From: Nocardia sp. NBC_00508
Lineage (GTDB): Bacteria > Actinomycetota > Actinomycetes > Mycobacteriales > Mycobacteriaceae
DNA length: 64,000 nt
Assembly: GCF_036346875.1 (NCBI RefSeq)
Contig: NZ_CP107852.1
Span: 4,278,001 to 4,342,000 of the forward strand
Reading direction: 5' to 3'
Part shown: piece by piece, positions 51,638 through 62,158 of the stretch
Numbering within the stretch: the first letter of the stretch is position 1
Layout: every line of letters begins with the position of its first letter
Made by a program: the position numbers and the translations under genes
Notes under the pieces: generated by a model
Databases searched by the model: none
What the model saw: only the letters and a program-made list of their open reading frames with translations
What the model was told of the DNA's origin: nothing

Positions 51638-52696
51638 TCAGTGGCCGGAGCTGCGCACGCCGAGGAGCACGTCCTCCCAGGACGGCATCGGAGCCTTGCC
51701 GCGCTTGCTGCGGCTCGGCTTCGCAGGAGCCTTGGCCGCGGGCTTCGCGGGCTCCTCGGCGGGAGCGGGTGTCGACGCGGCGGGCGCGGGCTTCGCGGGC
51801 TCCTCCGCTGCGGCGGAGGAGGTCGTTGTCGCCGCGGCGCCGTTGGTGGGCGCCGCGTTACCGGCGGCGGCAGTCGCGGTGCTCGACGCAGCGGGCGGCG
51901 CCGCACCGGCGCCCGCCGGGATCGCCGCGGAGCTGCCGCCAGCCGCCACAGCACGCTGTTCGTAGTACTCGTCCAGTGTGGGCTGGTTCTGGCGGCTCGC
52001 CGGACGCGAGGGGGGCGCGGGCGGGGCGGGGCGGGGTTCCACCACCGGCTCCGGTTGTGCCGCGGCCGGTTCCGGCTCGGGGGGCAGGATCGTCGCCAGC
52101 CCGCGCAGCGCGCGCCCGAAATCCGGATCGATCAGATCGGAGGCCGGATCGTCGAGCGGGGAGACCGAGCCGCCGTGCGCGTCCGGCTGGTAACGCCAGT
52201 GCGCGGCGATCTCGGAACGCCCGTTCTGCCACTGCAATTGGGCGACCCAGTACCCCTTCTCGTCTTTCCAGGCGTCCCACTCGGCGCCCTCGATGTTGTG
52301 CCCGCGCGCGGTGAAAGCGGCGGTGACGACGTCGATGAGCATTTCCACGGCGGGGCCGTCGGGGCGGACGGGGTGCGCTTTCTGGGCGAGCTCGGCGGCA
52401 CGGGCCCGCTCGAGCAGAACCGGATAGGCGAACCGCTCGACGCGGCTGGCCGGCATTCCGGATTCTTCGGTGACCTGTTCCACGGAGGCCCCTGCGCGAA
52501 TACGGGCCTGGATATCGCGGGGACGCATAGTTGCTTCCATTTCGATCTCAATCTGGCCGAATCGGGCAAGGTCTCCGCGCGCGGCGGCTCGCAGTTTGTC
52601 GTCGGCGGGAAGCCGGAACTTCTGACCGGACTCGGTGTCGATACACACGATGTGCGTGGAGTCGGGCGTCACCCCGATCACTCGAAGTTCACGCAC
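51638..52696 (-). CDS. sepH: Cell-division protein SepH (DUF3071)
   Basis: 352 residues: conserved N-terminal DUF3071 domain with an HTH-like part (RPRDIQARIRAGASVEQVTE, ESGMPASRVERFAYPVLLER), a long Ala/Pro-rich linker (about residues 215-330) and the conserved C-terminal MPSWEDVLLGVRSSG. In Streptomyces and mycobacteria SepH binds FtsZ and promotes its assembly. GTG at 52696 with AGGAGGT 6-12 nt upstream. Homologue of Rv0883c. Confidence 0.92.
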   Translation of the reverse strand: MRELRVIGVTPDSTHIVCIDTESGQKFRLPADDKLRAAARGDLARFGQIEIEMEATMRPRDIQARIRAGASVEQVTEESGMPASRVERFAYPVLLERARAAELAQKAHPVRPDGPAVEMLIDVVTAAFTARGHNIEGAEWDAWKDEKGYWVAQLQWQNGRSEIAAHWRYQPDAHGGSVSPLDDPASDLIDPDFGRALRGLATILPPEPEPAAAQPEPVVEPRPAPPAPPSRPASRQNQPTLDEYYEQRAVAAGGSSAAIPAGAGAAPPAASSTATAAAGNAAPTNGAAATTTSSAAAEEPAKPAPAASTPAPAEEPAKPAAKAPAKPSRSKRGKAPMPSWEDVLLGVRSSGH

Positions 52697-52905
52697 CGTT
52701 ACCTCCTTATCGCGTCGACTCGCGACACCGCCCACTTTTCGAAACAGTAGTGCACATCTGAGATTCGTGGGGCAGGACACGCGGCACGGAAATCTCCGGC
52801 GAGACTCCCGCGCCCCGCTAATCTGCTCTATTCGCCCTGCCGCGCCTAATTTTTCGGCGTGTCGTCCCGGGCGTGTTGCGGCCGTGCGGCCGTAATGCGC
52901 GGCGG

Positions 52906-54030
52906 TCAGCCGAGATTCTGCACGACCCAGTCGATGGAGCGGGTCAGCTGGCTGATGTCGTCCGGGTCGATCGCCGGGAACATGCCGATGCGAAGCTGGT
53001 TGCGGCCCAGCTTGCGGTAGGGCTCGGTGTCCACGATGCCGTTGGCGCGCAGCACCTTCGCCACCGCGGCGGCGTCGACCGAGTCGGCGAAGTCGATGGT
53101 GCCGACCACCTGCGAGCGGTGCGCCGGGTCCGTGACGTACGGCGTGGCGTACTCGCTCGACTCGGCCCAGGAGTACAGCCGCGACGAGGAGTCCAGCGTG
53201 CGCTTGACCGCCCAGTCCAGGCCACCGTTGGCGTTGAGCCACTCGACCTGGTCGGCGAACAGCAGCAGGGTGCCCAGCGCCGGGGTGTTGTAGGTCTGGT
53301 CCTTGGTGCTGTTGTCGATCGCGATCGGCAGCGACAGGAAATCCGGCGTCCAGCGACCCGACGCCTTGATCTCCTCGACCCTGGCCAGCGCTGCCGGGCT
53401 CATCAGCGCGACCCACAGGCCGCCGTCGGAGGCGAAGCACTTCTGCGGTGCGAAGTAGTAGACGTCGGCGTCGGTGATGGTCACTGGGAGGCCGCCCGCG
53501 CCGGAGGTGGCGTCGACCGCGATCAGCGCGTGTTCCGACCCTGCCGGACGCTGCACCGGGATGGCGACACCGGTGGAGGTCTCGTTGTGCGCCCAGCCGA
53601 TCAGGTCCGCCGACGGGTCCGACACCGGCTCCGGCGCGCTGCCCGGCTCGGCCGAGACCACGATCGGGTCGCCGATGAACGGGTTGCCCTTGGTCACGGC
53701 GGCGAACTTCGAGCTGAACTCACCATTGGTCAGGTGCAGCGAACGCTCCCGGACCAGGCCGAACGCCGCGGCATCCCAGAACGCGGTCGTGCCGCCGTTG
53801 CCGAGCACCACCTCGTAGCCGTCCGGCAGGCCGAACAGGTCGCGCAGGCCCGAGCGCACGCGCGCCACCACGTCCTTGACCGGCTTCTGCCGATGCGAGG
53901 TTCCGAACACCGAGGCGCCGACGTTCACCAGAGACTGCAGCTGCTCCGGGCGCACCTTGGAGGGGCCGCAGCCGAACCGTCCGTCGGCGGGCTTGATGTC
54001 GTCGGGAATGGTCGGAAACGCAGAGGTCAT
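52906..54030 (-). CDS. serC: Phosphoserine aminotransferase
   Basis: 374 residues, actinobacterial SerC class: DGRFGCGPSKVRPEQLQSLV, GTSHRQKPVKDVV, NGGTTAFWDAAAFGLV, DATSGAGGLPV and the PLP lysine in YYFAPQKCFASDGG. Makes phosphoserine from 3-phosphohydroxypyruvate (serine and pyridoxal paths). ATG at 54030. Gene order with sepH matches Rv0883c-Rv0884c. Confidence 0.95.
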   Translation of the reverse strand: MTSAFPTIPDDIKPADGRFGCGPSKVRPEQLQSLVNVGASVFGTSHRQKPVKDVVARVRSGLRDLFGLPDGYEVVLGNGGTTAFWDAAAFGLVRERSLHLTNGEFSSKFAAVTKGNPFIGDPIVVSAEPGSAPEPVSDPSADLIGWAHNETSTGVAIPVQRPAGSEHALIAVDATSGAGGLPVTITDADVYYFAPQKCFASDGGLWVALMSPAALARVEEIKASGRWTPDFLSLPIAIDNSTKDQTYNTPALGTLLLFADQVEWLNANGGLDWAVKRTLDSSSRLYSWAESSEYATPYVTDPAHRSQVVGTIDFADSVDAAAVAKVLRANGIVDTEPYRKLGRNQLRIGMFPAIDPDDISQLTRSIDWVVQNLG

Positions 54031-54094
54031 GGCGAACAGGGTAGTCGGTGGTGTCGCTGTGACGTCGCCCACACTCCGGCTAACGTAGGCGCCC

Positions 54095-54733
54095 ATGGGC
54101 ATGCTGTCGGCTAACTCGGGGTGGCGATTGCGCGAGCGGATGCGAACTATCCGGCTGCGCGGCGCGACGCTCTCGGACGCGATGCGTCGGGAGTTGCTGA
54201 TTCGCGGCGAAGCCGGGTCGGCGACGATCCTCGGCGTGCGTCCACGGCGGACCGAACCGGGCCACGTGTTCTGGGTCCGGGTGCAGCTGGACGGAGAGTT
54301 CCCCTACGAGAGCCGGGTGCGGCAACGAGTGGCGGAAGCCGACCTGGAATGGATGCAGCCGGGCGACGTCGTGTGCTGCCGGGTGGATCCGGGCGACCGC
54401 GGCCGCCTGGTGTTGTACGTGCCCGATATCGAGGAGTCGGGGCGGGTGAGCATCGCGAAGATCCTGGCCGACGGCCGCCGCGCCGACGCCACCGTGCTCG
54501 CCGCCGCGCCGGTCGCGGCCGACTACTCCGGTCGCGACGACCCCGTGTTGCGCCTCGACCTCGAACTGCGCGCCTGGGACGAGCCCAAGCCGTGGCGGGT
54601 CCGCCTGGTCCAGCCGGTGCCGCTGCCCGCCATCGGTCTCGTCGACCTGGGCCAGCACCTGGAGGTCGCTTTCTTCGATGTCGACCGCGGCGAAACCGTC
54701 GCCGTCGACTGGGCTGCCTCGCTCGAGGAGTGA
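54095..54733 (+). CDS. Protein of two tandem beta domains, unknown function
   Basis: 212 residues. Two similar halves: GSATILGVRPRR...HVFWVRVQLDGEFPYESRVRQ...GDVVCCRVDPGD, then ADATVLAAAPVAADYSGRDD...LRLDLELRAWDEPKPWRVRL...VAFFDVDRGETVAVDW. Each has the small all-beta layout common in actinobacterial proteins with no assigned role. No signal peptide. Divergent from serC. Confidence 0.72.
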   Translation: MGMLSANSGWRLRERMRTIRLRGATLSDAMRRELLIRGEAGSATILGVRPRRTEPGHVFWVRVQLDGEFPYESRVRQRVAEADLEWMQPGDVVCCRVDPGDRGRLVLYVPDIEESGRVSIAKILADGRRADATVLAAAPVAADYSGRDDPVLRLDLELRAWDEPKPWRVRLVQPVPLPAIGLVDLGQHLEVAFFDVDRGETVAVDWAASLEE

Positions 54734-54945
54734 CCAGGCGAAGCATCACCCGAGTACCGACAAATGCACGAAGGCGAAACCCGCGGCGCGGACGTCGGGC
54801 AGTACCGCCATCGTGCCCGCCGCGGCCCGGACTGCGGCCGGTGCGTATGGGCGAGTGGAATAGCGCCCGGCGCAGCGGCATTCATCGCCGATTGCACCTG
54901 TGGCCGAGGCGGTCGCGCCGAAATCGGCCGCCGTCGCGCTCTCGG

Positions 54946-56094
54946 CTACTTGTGGGCGATCGACGCCCAGCCCGCGACATCCTCGGGCTTGCGTGGACCG
55001 GGACCGGTGTAGATGGCGGCCGGACGGACCAGCTTGCCCAGCTGCTTCTGCTCCAGGATGTGCGCACACCAGCCCGCGGTGCGGCCACAGGTGAACATGG
55101 CGGGCATCATGTGCGCGGGCACCTCGGCGAAGTCCAGGATCACCGCGGCCCAGAACTCCACGTTGGTCTCGATGGCGCGATCCGGACGCCGCTCGCGCAG
55201 CTCCGCGAGCGCGGCCTGCTCCAGCGCGGCGGCGACCTCGTAGCGCGGGGCGGCCAAGCGCTTCGCGGTGGCGCGGAGCACCCGGGCGCGCGGGTCTTCG
55301 GCCCGGTAGACCCGGTGGCCGAAGCCCATCAGCTTCTCTTTGCGGTCCAGGATGCCCTTCACCAGAGCCCGTGCGTCGCCGGTCCGCTCGACCTCTTCGA
55401 TCATCGGCAGCACACGCGCGGGCGCCCCGCCGTGCAGCGGACCGGACATGGCGCCGATCGCGCCGGACAGCGAGGCCGCCACATCCGCGCCGGTGGAGGC
55501 GATCACGCGCGCGGTGAAAGTGGAGGCGTTCATGCCGTGCTCGGCGGCGGAGACCCAGTAGGCGTCGATGGCTTCGGTGTGGCGCGGGTCGGGGTCACCC
55601 TTCCAGCGGGTCATGAAGCGCGCGGTGACCGTGGTGCACTCGTCGATCTTCTTCTGCGGGACCGCGGGCTGGTAGATGCCGCGCGCGGACTGCGCGACAT
55701 AGGACAGCGCCATCACCGAGGCGCGGGCCAGGTTCTCCCGTGCGGTCTCGTCATCGATGTCCAGCAGTGGCTGGTAACCCCAGATCGGCGCGAGCATGGC
55801 CAGGCCCGCCTGCACGTCGACGCGCACGTCACCGGTGTGTACCGGCAGTGGGAATGGTTCGGCTGGCGGTAGGCCGCGGCCGAACGACCCGTCGACCAGC
55901 AGCGCCCACACATCACCGAAGGTCACCTGGCTCTGCACCAGATCCTCGATGTCGACGCCGCGGTAGCGCAGGGCGCCGCCGTCTCTGTCGGGTTCGGCGA
56001 TGTCGGTGGTGAAAGCAACCACGCCCTCCAGGCCACTGACGAAATCGCTGGGTACGGTGGCCTGCCCACCGGAAACCGCGGGGCTGGTAGTCAT
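54946..56094 (-). CDS. citA: Citrate synthase 2 (CitA-type)
   Basis: 382 residues, Rv0889c homologue: GALRYRGVDIEDL, SGPLHGGAPARVLPM and LMGFGHRVYRAEDPRA carry the two catalytic His. The place of the catalytic Asp reads NVEFWAAVIL, that is Glu. ATG at 56094 with AAGGAGAG 9 nt upstream. Divergent from pdxH by 122 bp. Confidence 0.92.
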   Translation of the reverse strand: MTTSPAVSGGQATVPSDFVSGLEGVVAFTTDIAEPDRDGGALRYRGVDIEDLVQSQVTFGDVWALLVDGSFGRGLPPAEPFPLPVHTGDVRVDVQAGLAMLAPIWGYQPLLDIDDETARENLARASVMALSYVAQSARGIYQPAVPQKKIDECTTVTARFMTRWKGDPDPRHTEAIDAYWVSAAEHGMNASTFTARVIASTGADVAASLSGAIGAMSGPLHGGAPARVLPMIEEVERTGDARALVKGILDRKEKLMGFGHRVYRAEDPRARVLRATAKRLAAPRYEVAAALEQAALAELRERRPDRAIETNVEFWAAVILDFAEVPAHMMPAMFTCGRTAGWCAHILEQKQLGKLVRPAAIYTGPGPRKPEDVAGWASIAHK

Positions 56095-56216
56095 GTTTGC
56101 GGCTCTCCTTGCACTTGGGTCGCATGTTCTCGCTACTGGGGAGATGTCTGATTTGACGAGCACATGCCGATCACCAAAACCTTAGCTCCCTGCTACCCCG
56201 GAGTAACGTCTGGCCC

Positions 56217-56945
56217 ATGCGCGACCTGGACAATTCACCTCCCGGCAACGAAACGGCAGACTTTCTGCCGACCACCGATCTCGCTGGCATGCGAGTCGAA
56301 TACGGAGGCCTGCCGCACGGCGGCAACGAGGACGTCGACCTGGACGAGACCTGGCTGGCCGGTGGCTGGGAGCCGCTGCTGCGGCACTGGATCGAACAGG
56401 CCACCGCGGTCGGTATCGCCGAACCCAACGCCATGGTGCTCGCCACGGTGTCGGTCGTGGACGGCACGCCACGGCCGGTCGCGCGAACCGTGCTGTGTAA
56501 AGGCCTCTCGCCCGAAGGTGTGATTTTCTACACGAACTACGACTCGGACAAGGGCGCCCAGCTGGCAGCGGTGCCGCACGCCGCGGTCACCTTCGTCTGG
56601 CCCGCGTTGGGTAGGCAGGTGCACCTGCGCGGCACCGTCGAGCGGGTGCCCGCCGAGACGACGGCGGCCTACTGGCGTTCCCGGCCGCGGGATTCGCAGT
56701 TGGGGGCCTGGGCGTCCCGCCAGTCCAAACCGATCGGGTCGCGGGCCGAATTGGATCGCACGCTGGCCGAGGCAACCGCGCGATTCGCCGATGTCGACGA
56801 GATCCCGGTGCCGCCGCACTGGGGTGGTTTCCTGCTCCGCCCCGACGAGGTCGAGTTCTGGCAGGGGCGCCGCGGCCGACTGCACAACCGGATCCGGGTG
56901 CGTATCGCGGACGGCCCGTCCACGGTGGAGCGCTTGCAGCCCTGA
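56217..56945 (+). CDS. pdxH: Pyridoxamine 5'-phosphate oxidase
   Basis: 242 residues: ARTVLCKGLSPEGVIFYTNY, SDKGAQL, RQVHLRGTVERVP, SRQSKPIGSR and C-terminal RLHNRIRVRI...VERLQP, the FMN- and PLP-binding signature. Oxidises PNP/PMP to PLP. ATG at 56217; GGAG only 14 nt upstream. No frameshift seen. Confidence 0.93.
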   Translation: MRDLDNSPPGNETADFLPTTDLAGMRVEYGGLPHGGNEDVDLDETWLAGGWEPLLRHWIEQATAVGIAEPNAMVLATVSVVDGTPRPVARTVLCKGLSPEGVIFYTNYDSDKGAQLAAVPHAAVTFVWPALGRQVHLRGTVERVPAETTAAYWRSRPRDSQLGAWASRQSKPIGSRAELDRTLAEATARFADVDEIPVPPHWGGFLLRPDEVEFWQGRRGRLHNRIRVRIADGPSTVERLQP

Positions 56946-57014
56946 GGTATTCCCACCGCACGCGTGAGAATTCTCGCGTCGAGCGGTGGGGGAGGACTGG
57001 ATACGCTGCGGCCG

Positions 57015-58295
57015 GTGAAACTGCTCGCCGACACAACCCCGTTGCGCCATCAGGATTTCCGGCGCCTGTGGACCTCGGGCATCGTCACCATGATCGGTGC
57101 GCAGTTGTCCATCGTCGCGGTGCCGCAGCAGGTCTTCCAGATCACCGGCAGCTCTGGCTATGTCGGCCTGGCCGGGTTGTTCGGTCTGGTGCCGCTGATC
57201 GTGTTCGGCCTGTGGGGCGGCGCGCTCGCCGACGTCCTCGACCGGCGCAAACTGTTGCTGATCACCAATTGCGGCACCGGGCTCACCGCGCTCGCCTTCT
57301 GGTTGCAAGCGGCCGCCGGGGTGGACAACGTGTGGATCGTGCTCGGCCTGCTCGCGGTGCAGCAGGCATTCTTCGCGGTGAACCAGCCCACCCGCAGCGC
57401 CACCATTCCGCGGTTGCTACCGGAAGGCCAACTCGCCGCGGCGAATTCGCTGAACATGACGGTGATGCAGTTCGGCGCGATCGCCGGGCCCGTGCTGGCG
57501 GGCGTGCTCATCCCGGTGGTCGGCCTGGCCACGCTCTACCTGGTCGACGCGATCGCGCTGCTGGCCACGCTCTGGGCGGTGTGGCGGCTGCCCGCGCTGC
57601 CGCCGACCGGAACGGTGCGCCGCGCCGGGTTCCGCACGGTGCTGGAGGGTTTCGGGTACCTGGCGACCCAGCGGGTGCTGCTCGCGTCGTTCGCGGTGGA
57701 CGTGATCGCCATGGTGTTCGGCATGCCGCGCGCGCTGTTCCCGCAGATCGCGCACGAGACCTTCGGTGATCCCGCCACCGGCGGGGTCGCGCTCGGGTTG
57801 CTGTTCGCCTCGATGTCGGCGGGCGCTGTGCTCGGCGGCGTGTTCTCCGGCTGGATTCCGCGCATCCGCCGTCCGGGCTTCGCCGTGCTGGTCTGCATCG
57901 CGCTGTGGGGCCTGGCCATGGTCGGTTTCGGCGTCGCGGTCGGATTCACCGGGCACGGTCTGCGCCTCGGTGCCGGGCTGTGGATCGCGCTGGCCTGCTC
58001 GGCGTTCGGCGGTGCGGTGGACATGGTCTCGGCCGCATTGCGGGTCACCATGCTGCAAACCGTGGCGACCGACGACCTGCGCGGGCGGCTGCAAGGCGTG
58101 TTCACGGTGGTTGTCGCGGGTGGCCCGCGCATCGGTGATGTTGCCCACGGTTTCGCGGCGGCGAGCCTGGGTACGGCTATAGCTGCCGCGGGAGGAGGAG
58201 TGCTCGTGGTGGTGGGCGTACTGATCGCGGCGATCGCCTTCCCGGCGTTCACGCGCTACCGTGTCCGTCGCGCTCATGCCGAAATAGCCGTCTGA
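57015..58295 (+). CDS. MFS transporter (MFS_3-like)
   Basis: 426 residues, 12 membrane segments, N-terminal LRHQDFRRLWTSGIVTMIGA and GALADVLDRRKLLLITN, typical of actinobacterial efflux proteins of the enterobactin-exporter-like MFS_3 group. Substrate unknown. GTG at 57015; 69 bp after pdxH. Confidence 0.9.
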   Translation: MKLLADTTPLRHQDFRRLWTSGIVTMIGAQLSIVAVPQQVFQITGSSGYVGLAGLFGLVPLIVFGLWGGALADVLDRRKLLLITNCGTGLTALAFWLQAAAGVDNVWIVLGLLAVQQAFFAVNQPTRSATIPRLLPEGQLAAANSLNMTVMQFGAIAGPVLAGVLIPVVGLATLYLVDAIALLATLWAVWRLPALPPTGTVRRAGFRTVLEGFGYLATQRVLLASFAVDVIAMVFGMPRALFPQIAHETFGDPATGGVALGLLFASMSAGAVLGGVFSGWIPRIRRPGFAVLVCIALWGLAMVGFGVAVGFTGHGLRLGAGLWIALACSAFGGAVDMVSAALRVTMLQTVATDDLRGRLQGVFTVVVAGGPRIGDVAHGFAAASLGTAIAAAGGGVLVVVGVLIAAIAFPAFTRYRVRRAHAEIAV

Positions 58296-58487
58296 AGTGC
58301 ACCGCGAACGCCGGGCGACCGCGCCCCGCCGTCGCCGCGGGACCTCACCGCGCCGAGATGTGTTTGTGAGCCGCCGCAGGACTACCCTCCGGTATTGTCC
58401 GCGTCGGTGAACGGCTAGCGTTGAGGCAAGCGCATCGTGCGCCGACCGCGCCGGTGCCTGTGGTTCTAGCCTGAGAGGGATCCTTCC

Positions 58488-59801
<1,314 letters not shown>

Positions 59802-59838
59802 CCGAATCCAACCACCACCTATCGAAGGGGATTGCCGA

Positions 59839-60198
59839 ATGACCAAACCGGAGATCGAGTTCCAAGAAGGGCCCGCGCCCGCCGAGCTGGTGATCAAGGA
59901 CATCATCGAAGGCGAGGGCAAGGAAGCCGTGCCCGGCGGCACCGTCGAGGTGCACTACGTGGGCGTCGAATTCGAATCCGGCGAAGAGTTCGACTCGTCC
60001 TGGAACCGGGGCGAGTCCCTCACCTTCCCGCTGCGCGGCCTGATCCAGGGCTGGCAGGATGGCATCCCCGGCATGAAGGTCGGCGGCCGCCGTCAGCTGA
60101 CCATCCCGCCGGAGCTGGCCTACGGCCCGGCCGGTGCGGGTCACAAGCTCTCGGGCAAGACGCTGGTCTTCGTGATCGACCTGCTCAACGCTAATTAG
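59839..60198 (+). CDS. FKBP-type peptidyl-prolyl isomerase
   Basis: 119 residues, single FKBP domain without signal peptide: VHYVGVEFESGEEFDSSWNR, LRGLIQGWQDGIPGMKVGGR, PPELAYGPAGAG. Cytosolic folding helper. GAAGGGG 8 nt upstream of ATG. Probably cotranscribed with gltA2. Family A repeat follows at the stop. Confidence 0.94.
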   Translation: MTKPEIEFQEGPAPAELVIKDIIEGEGKEAVPGGTVEVHYVGVEFESGEEFDSSWNRGESLTFPLRGLIQGWQDGIPGMKVGGRRQLTIPPELAYGPAGAGHKLSGKTLVFVIDLLNAN

Positions 60199-60262
60199 TT
60201 TGGCGGCGCCTGCGGCGCCGCGTGTTCGAATGCTCGATCTCGCTTCGTTCGAAAACGGAGGT
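60198..60262 (-). repeat. Family A palindromic repeat, copy 5 (short form)
   Basis: TTTGGCGGCGCCTGCGGCGC at the FKBP stop folds as CGGCGCC-tgc-GGCGCCG, followed by GTTCGAATGCTCGATCTCGC and TCGTTCGAAAACGG. Same layout as copy 4. A GTGTGGTTGCGTCGG sequence after it also follows copy 4. The rest of the gap to 60437 contains a CCCGTG...CACGGG hairpin (60396-60420). Confidence 0.72.
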
Positions 60263-60437
60263 TGAGCCAGTGTGGTTGCGTCGGATAGCGATCGCAGAAG
60301 CTTCCGGCGGCCCTTGACCTTCGGAGGTCGGCAGCTGTGACCGATGCCTACGCCTTCGTCGCGGACGTGCTCTGAGTACTCGCTGACTCGACCGGCCCGT
60401 GATCCGTTTCGGAGCACGGGCCATCGTCGTACTTCTC

Positions 60438-61607
60438 CTATTCCCGCACGATTTCGACCGGATCGGTGAGGGCTAGCGCCAAGGCGGATTGCTGGGTGCT
60501 GCTGCGTTGGGGTAGGGCGGCGACCGCTTGGCCGGTTTGGGTGCTCAGGTTGTCGACGATGTTCTGCAGCTGGGTGACGCCGCCGGTGAGCTGGCCGATG
60601 GCGCTGACCAGCTGGGCGCCGCCCTGCTCGGCGAGTTGCGGCAGGCCCTCGGCCAGCTTCGCGCCTTCGGACAGTTGCGCGCTCGCGCTGGTCAGGCGGT
60701 CGACGACGGTGCGAAGCAGGGTGCCGAGATCGGTGTCCGGGTCCACCGCGCCGCCGACGAGCGAGCCGAGGCCGGTGAGCTGGGCGCCCGCCTGGCTGGA
60801 CACGCTGCGCAGCGCTTCCAGCTTCCTGATGATGTCGGCCAGCGCCGGATCACTCGCGAAGGGCAGGGCGCGCAGCAGCGGCAGAACCTGGTCGAGTCCG
60901 CCGCTCACCGTATTCGCCGTCCGTTCCACCTGCGCGATCGTGATACCGGTCGAATCCAGTGCGGAAGCGAGTTGATTCGCCTGTGCCGCAGCGCCGTCCA
61001 CGGTCGAGTTCAGCAGCGCGATCGCCGAGGTGAGTTGTGCCGAGCCCTGCCGGGCGAAGTCGAGGAAGCCGAGCAGCTGATCGGCGCCGGAGCTGAACTG
61101 GTTTGCGCCGGCGGCGGCCGCGTCGACGCCCGCGTTCAGCAGTTGCGCGGTGAATTGCACCTGCGACATCTGGGACCGTGCCTGTGCGACGGCGGCGAGC
61201 GCGGCGTCCACGCCGACCGCCCCGATCCGGCGCGTCACCTCGGTCACCGCGCCGTTCACCAGGTCGGCGTCGGCGTCGTGGTGCGCGTCCACGGTGACCT
61301 TGGCCCGCTTGGGCTGTGCTCCGGCGAGGGTGCCCATGGACTCGGTGAGATCGGCGGGCAGGGTGATGACCGCGGCATAGTCGTCGGTGCTCGCCTCGCC
61401 CGGCGCGGCAGCGGCCCAGTCGTAGCCACCGGCCTCCTGCAATGCCTGCACCACGCGCGCACCGGTCGGCCCGGTATCGGCATTGACCAGCGCGATTCCC
61501 CGCGGGCCCCGATCGGAACCGAGGTATGTGGTGATTCCGGCACCCAATCCTCCTGCGGCGAGGACAGCAACGGCGAGAAGTGCCCAGCGGGCGCGTTTTC
61601 CGATCAC
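60438..61607 (-). CDS. YhgE/Pip N-terminal-like protein, C-terminal membrane part missing
   Basis: 389 residues. One N-terminal membrane anchor (WALLAVAVLAAGGLGAGITT), GIALVNADTGPTGARVVQAL, YAAVITLPADLTESMGTLAG, then long helical stretches as in YhgE/Pip proteins. These normally continue with four to five membrane segments (ABC-2-like); here the frame stops after ALTDPVEIVRE and nothing hydrophobic follows. So it is either a 3'-truncated gene or a short variant. GTG at 61607. Confidence 0.72.
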   Translation of the reverse strand: MIGKRARWALLAVAVLAAGGLGAGITTYLGSDRGPRGIALVNADTGPTGARVVQALQEAGGYDWAAAAPGEASTDDYAAVITLPADLTESMGTLAGAQPKRAKVTVDAHHDADADLVNGAVTEVTRRIGAVGVDAALAAVAQARSQMSQVQFTAQLLNAGVDAAAAGANQFSSGADQLLGFLDFARQGSAQLTSAIALLNSTVDGAAAQANQLASALDSTGITIAQVERTANTVSGGLDQVLPLLRALPFASDPALADIIRKLEALRSVSSQAGAQLTGLGSLVGGAVDPDTDLGTLLRTVVDRLTSASAQLSEGAKLAEGLPQLAEQGGAQLVSAIGQLTGGVTQLQNIVDNLSTQTGQAVAALPQRSSTQQSALALALTDPVEIVRE

Positions 61608-61734
61608 GCCCGCAGACCCTAAACGCGAGTTATGGCCGCGCCCTTGGCGTTTCTCTGAGAATTGACTAAGGGATCGGCATTCTTCCGGCAACACATGGCG
61701 TGCTGTGCTTCGAGGCCGGTCAGTCGATCAGCCC

Positions 61735-61925
61735 GGCGCTCGAACCGTCCGAGCCGACACCAAGCCGCGAACACGTGGTTGTCGCGGTGATCGCCTCGGG
61801 CAACCACTCGGCGCGGCTCCCGCTTTCGAGCGAAACGGGACCGAGCACCCCCGTTCGCGGCCCGGCTCACATCTGAGCGGCCGCCGCGGCCACGACGCAG
61901 TTGCCAGCGGACGATCGCCGCCGCA
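61735..61925 (+). repeat. Family A palindromic repeat, copy 6 (degenerate)
   Basis: Contains CCGCTTTCGAGCGAAACGGG, GTTCGCGGCCCGGCTCACAT and GAGCGGCCGCCGCGGCCACG blocks, with several changes relative to copies 2 and 7 so that the inner fold-back no longer pairs well. Adjacent to copy 7 in the 540-bp gap 61608-62147, which holds no gene. Confidence 0.7.
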
Positions 61926-61988
61926 ACAGCCAAGAAGGTCTACTGACCACCGAGGCATGCAGGCGTGGCACTACGCACCCACTCGGCC

Positions 61989-62158
61989 CGACTCCCGCTT
62001 TCGAGCGCAGCGAGACCGACCATTGCCCGTTCGCGGCCCGGCTCGCGTCAGAGCGGCCGCCGCGTCCGCGACGCAGTCGCCAGCGGCGGTCGCTCGGACG
62101 CGAGCCACAAAGGGGCCGCGAACACGCAGCGCCGCAGGCGCTGCAAATCAAACAGAGC
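61989..62158 (+). repeat. Family A palindromic repeat, copy 7 (full)
   Basis: Nearly identical to copy 2 over the last 70 bp (CGCTCGGACGCGAGCCACAA, AGGGGCCGCGAACACGCAGC, GCCGCAGGCGCTGCAAA), with the same fold-back. Its boundary AACAGAGC (62151-62158) lies inside the end of prrB, so the last codons of prrB and its TGA (62148-62150) are made of repeat sequence. Confidence 0.88.

Noticed and set aside
52860..52905. GCGGCCGTGCGGCCGT inverted repeat after serC as terminator
   Set aside because: Short, no T-run in the direction of serC.
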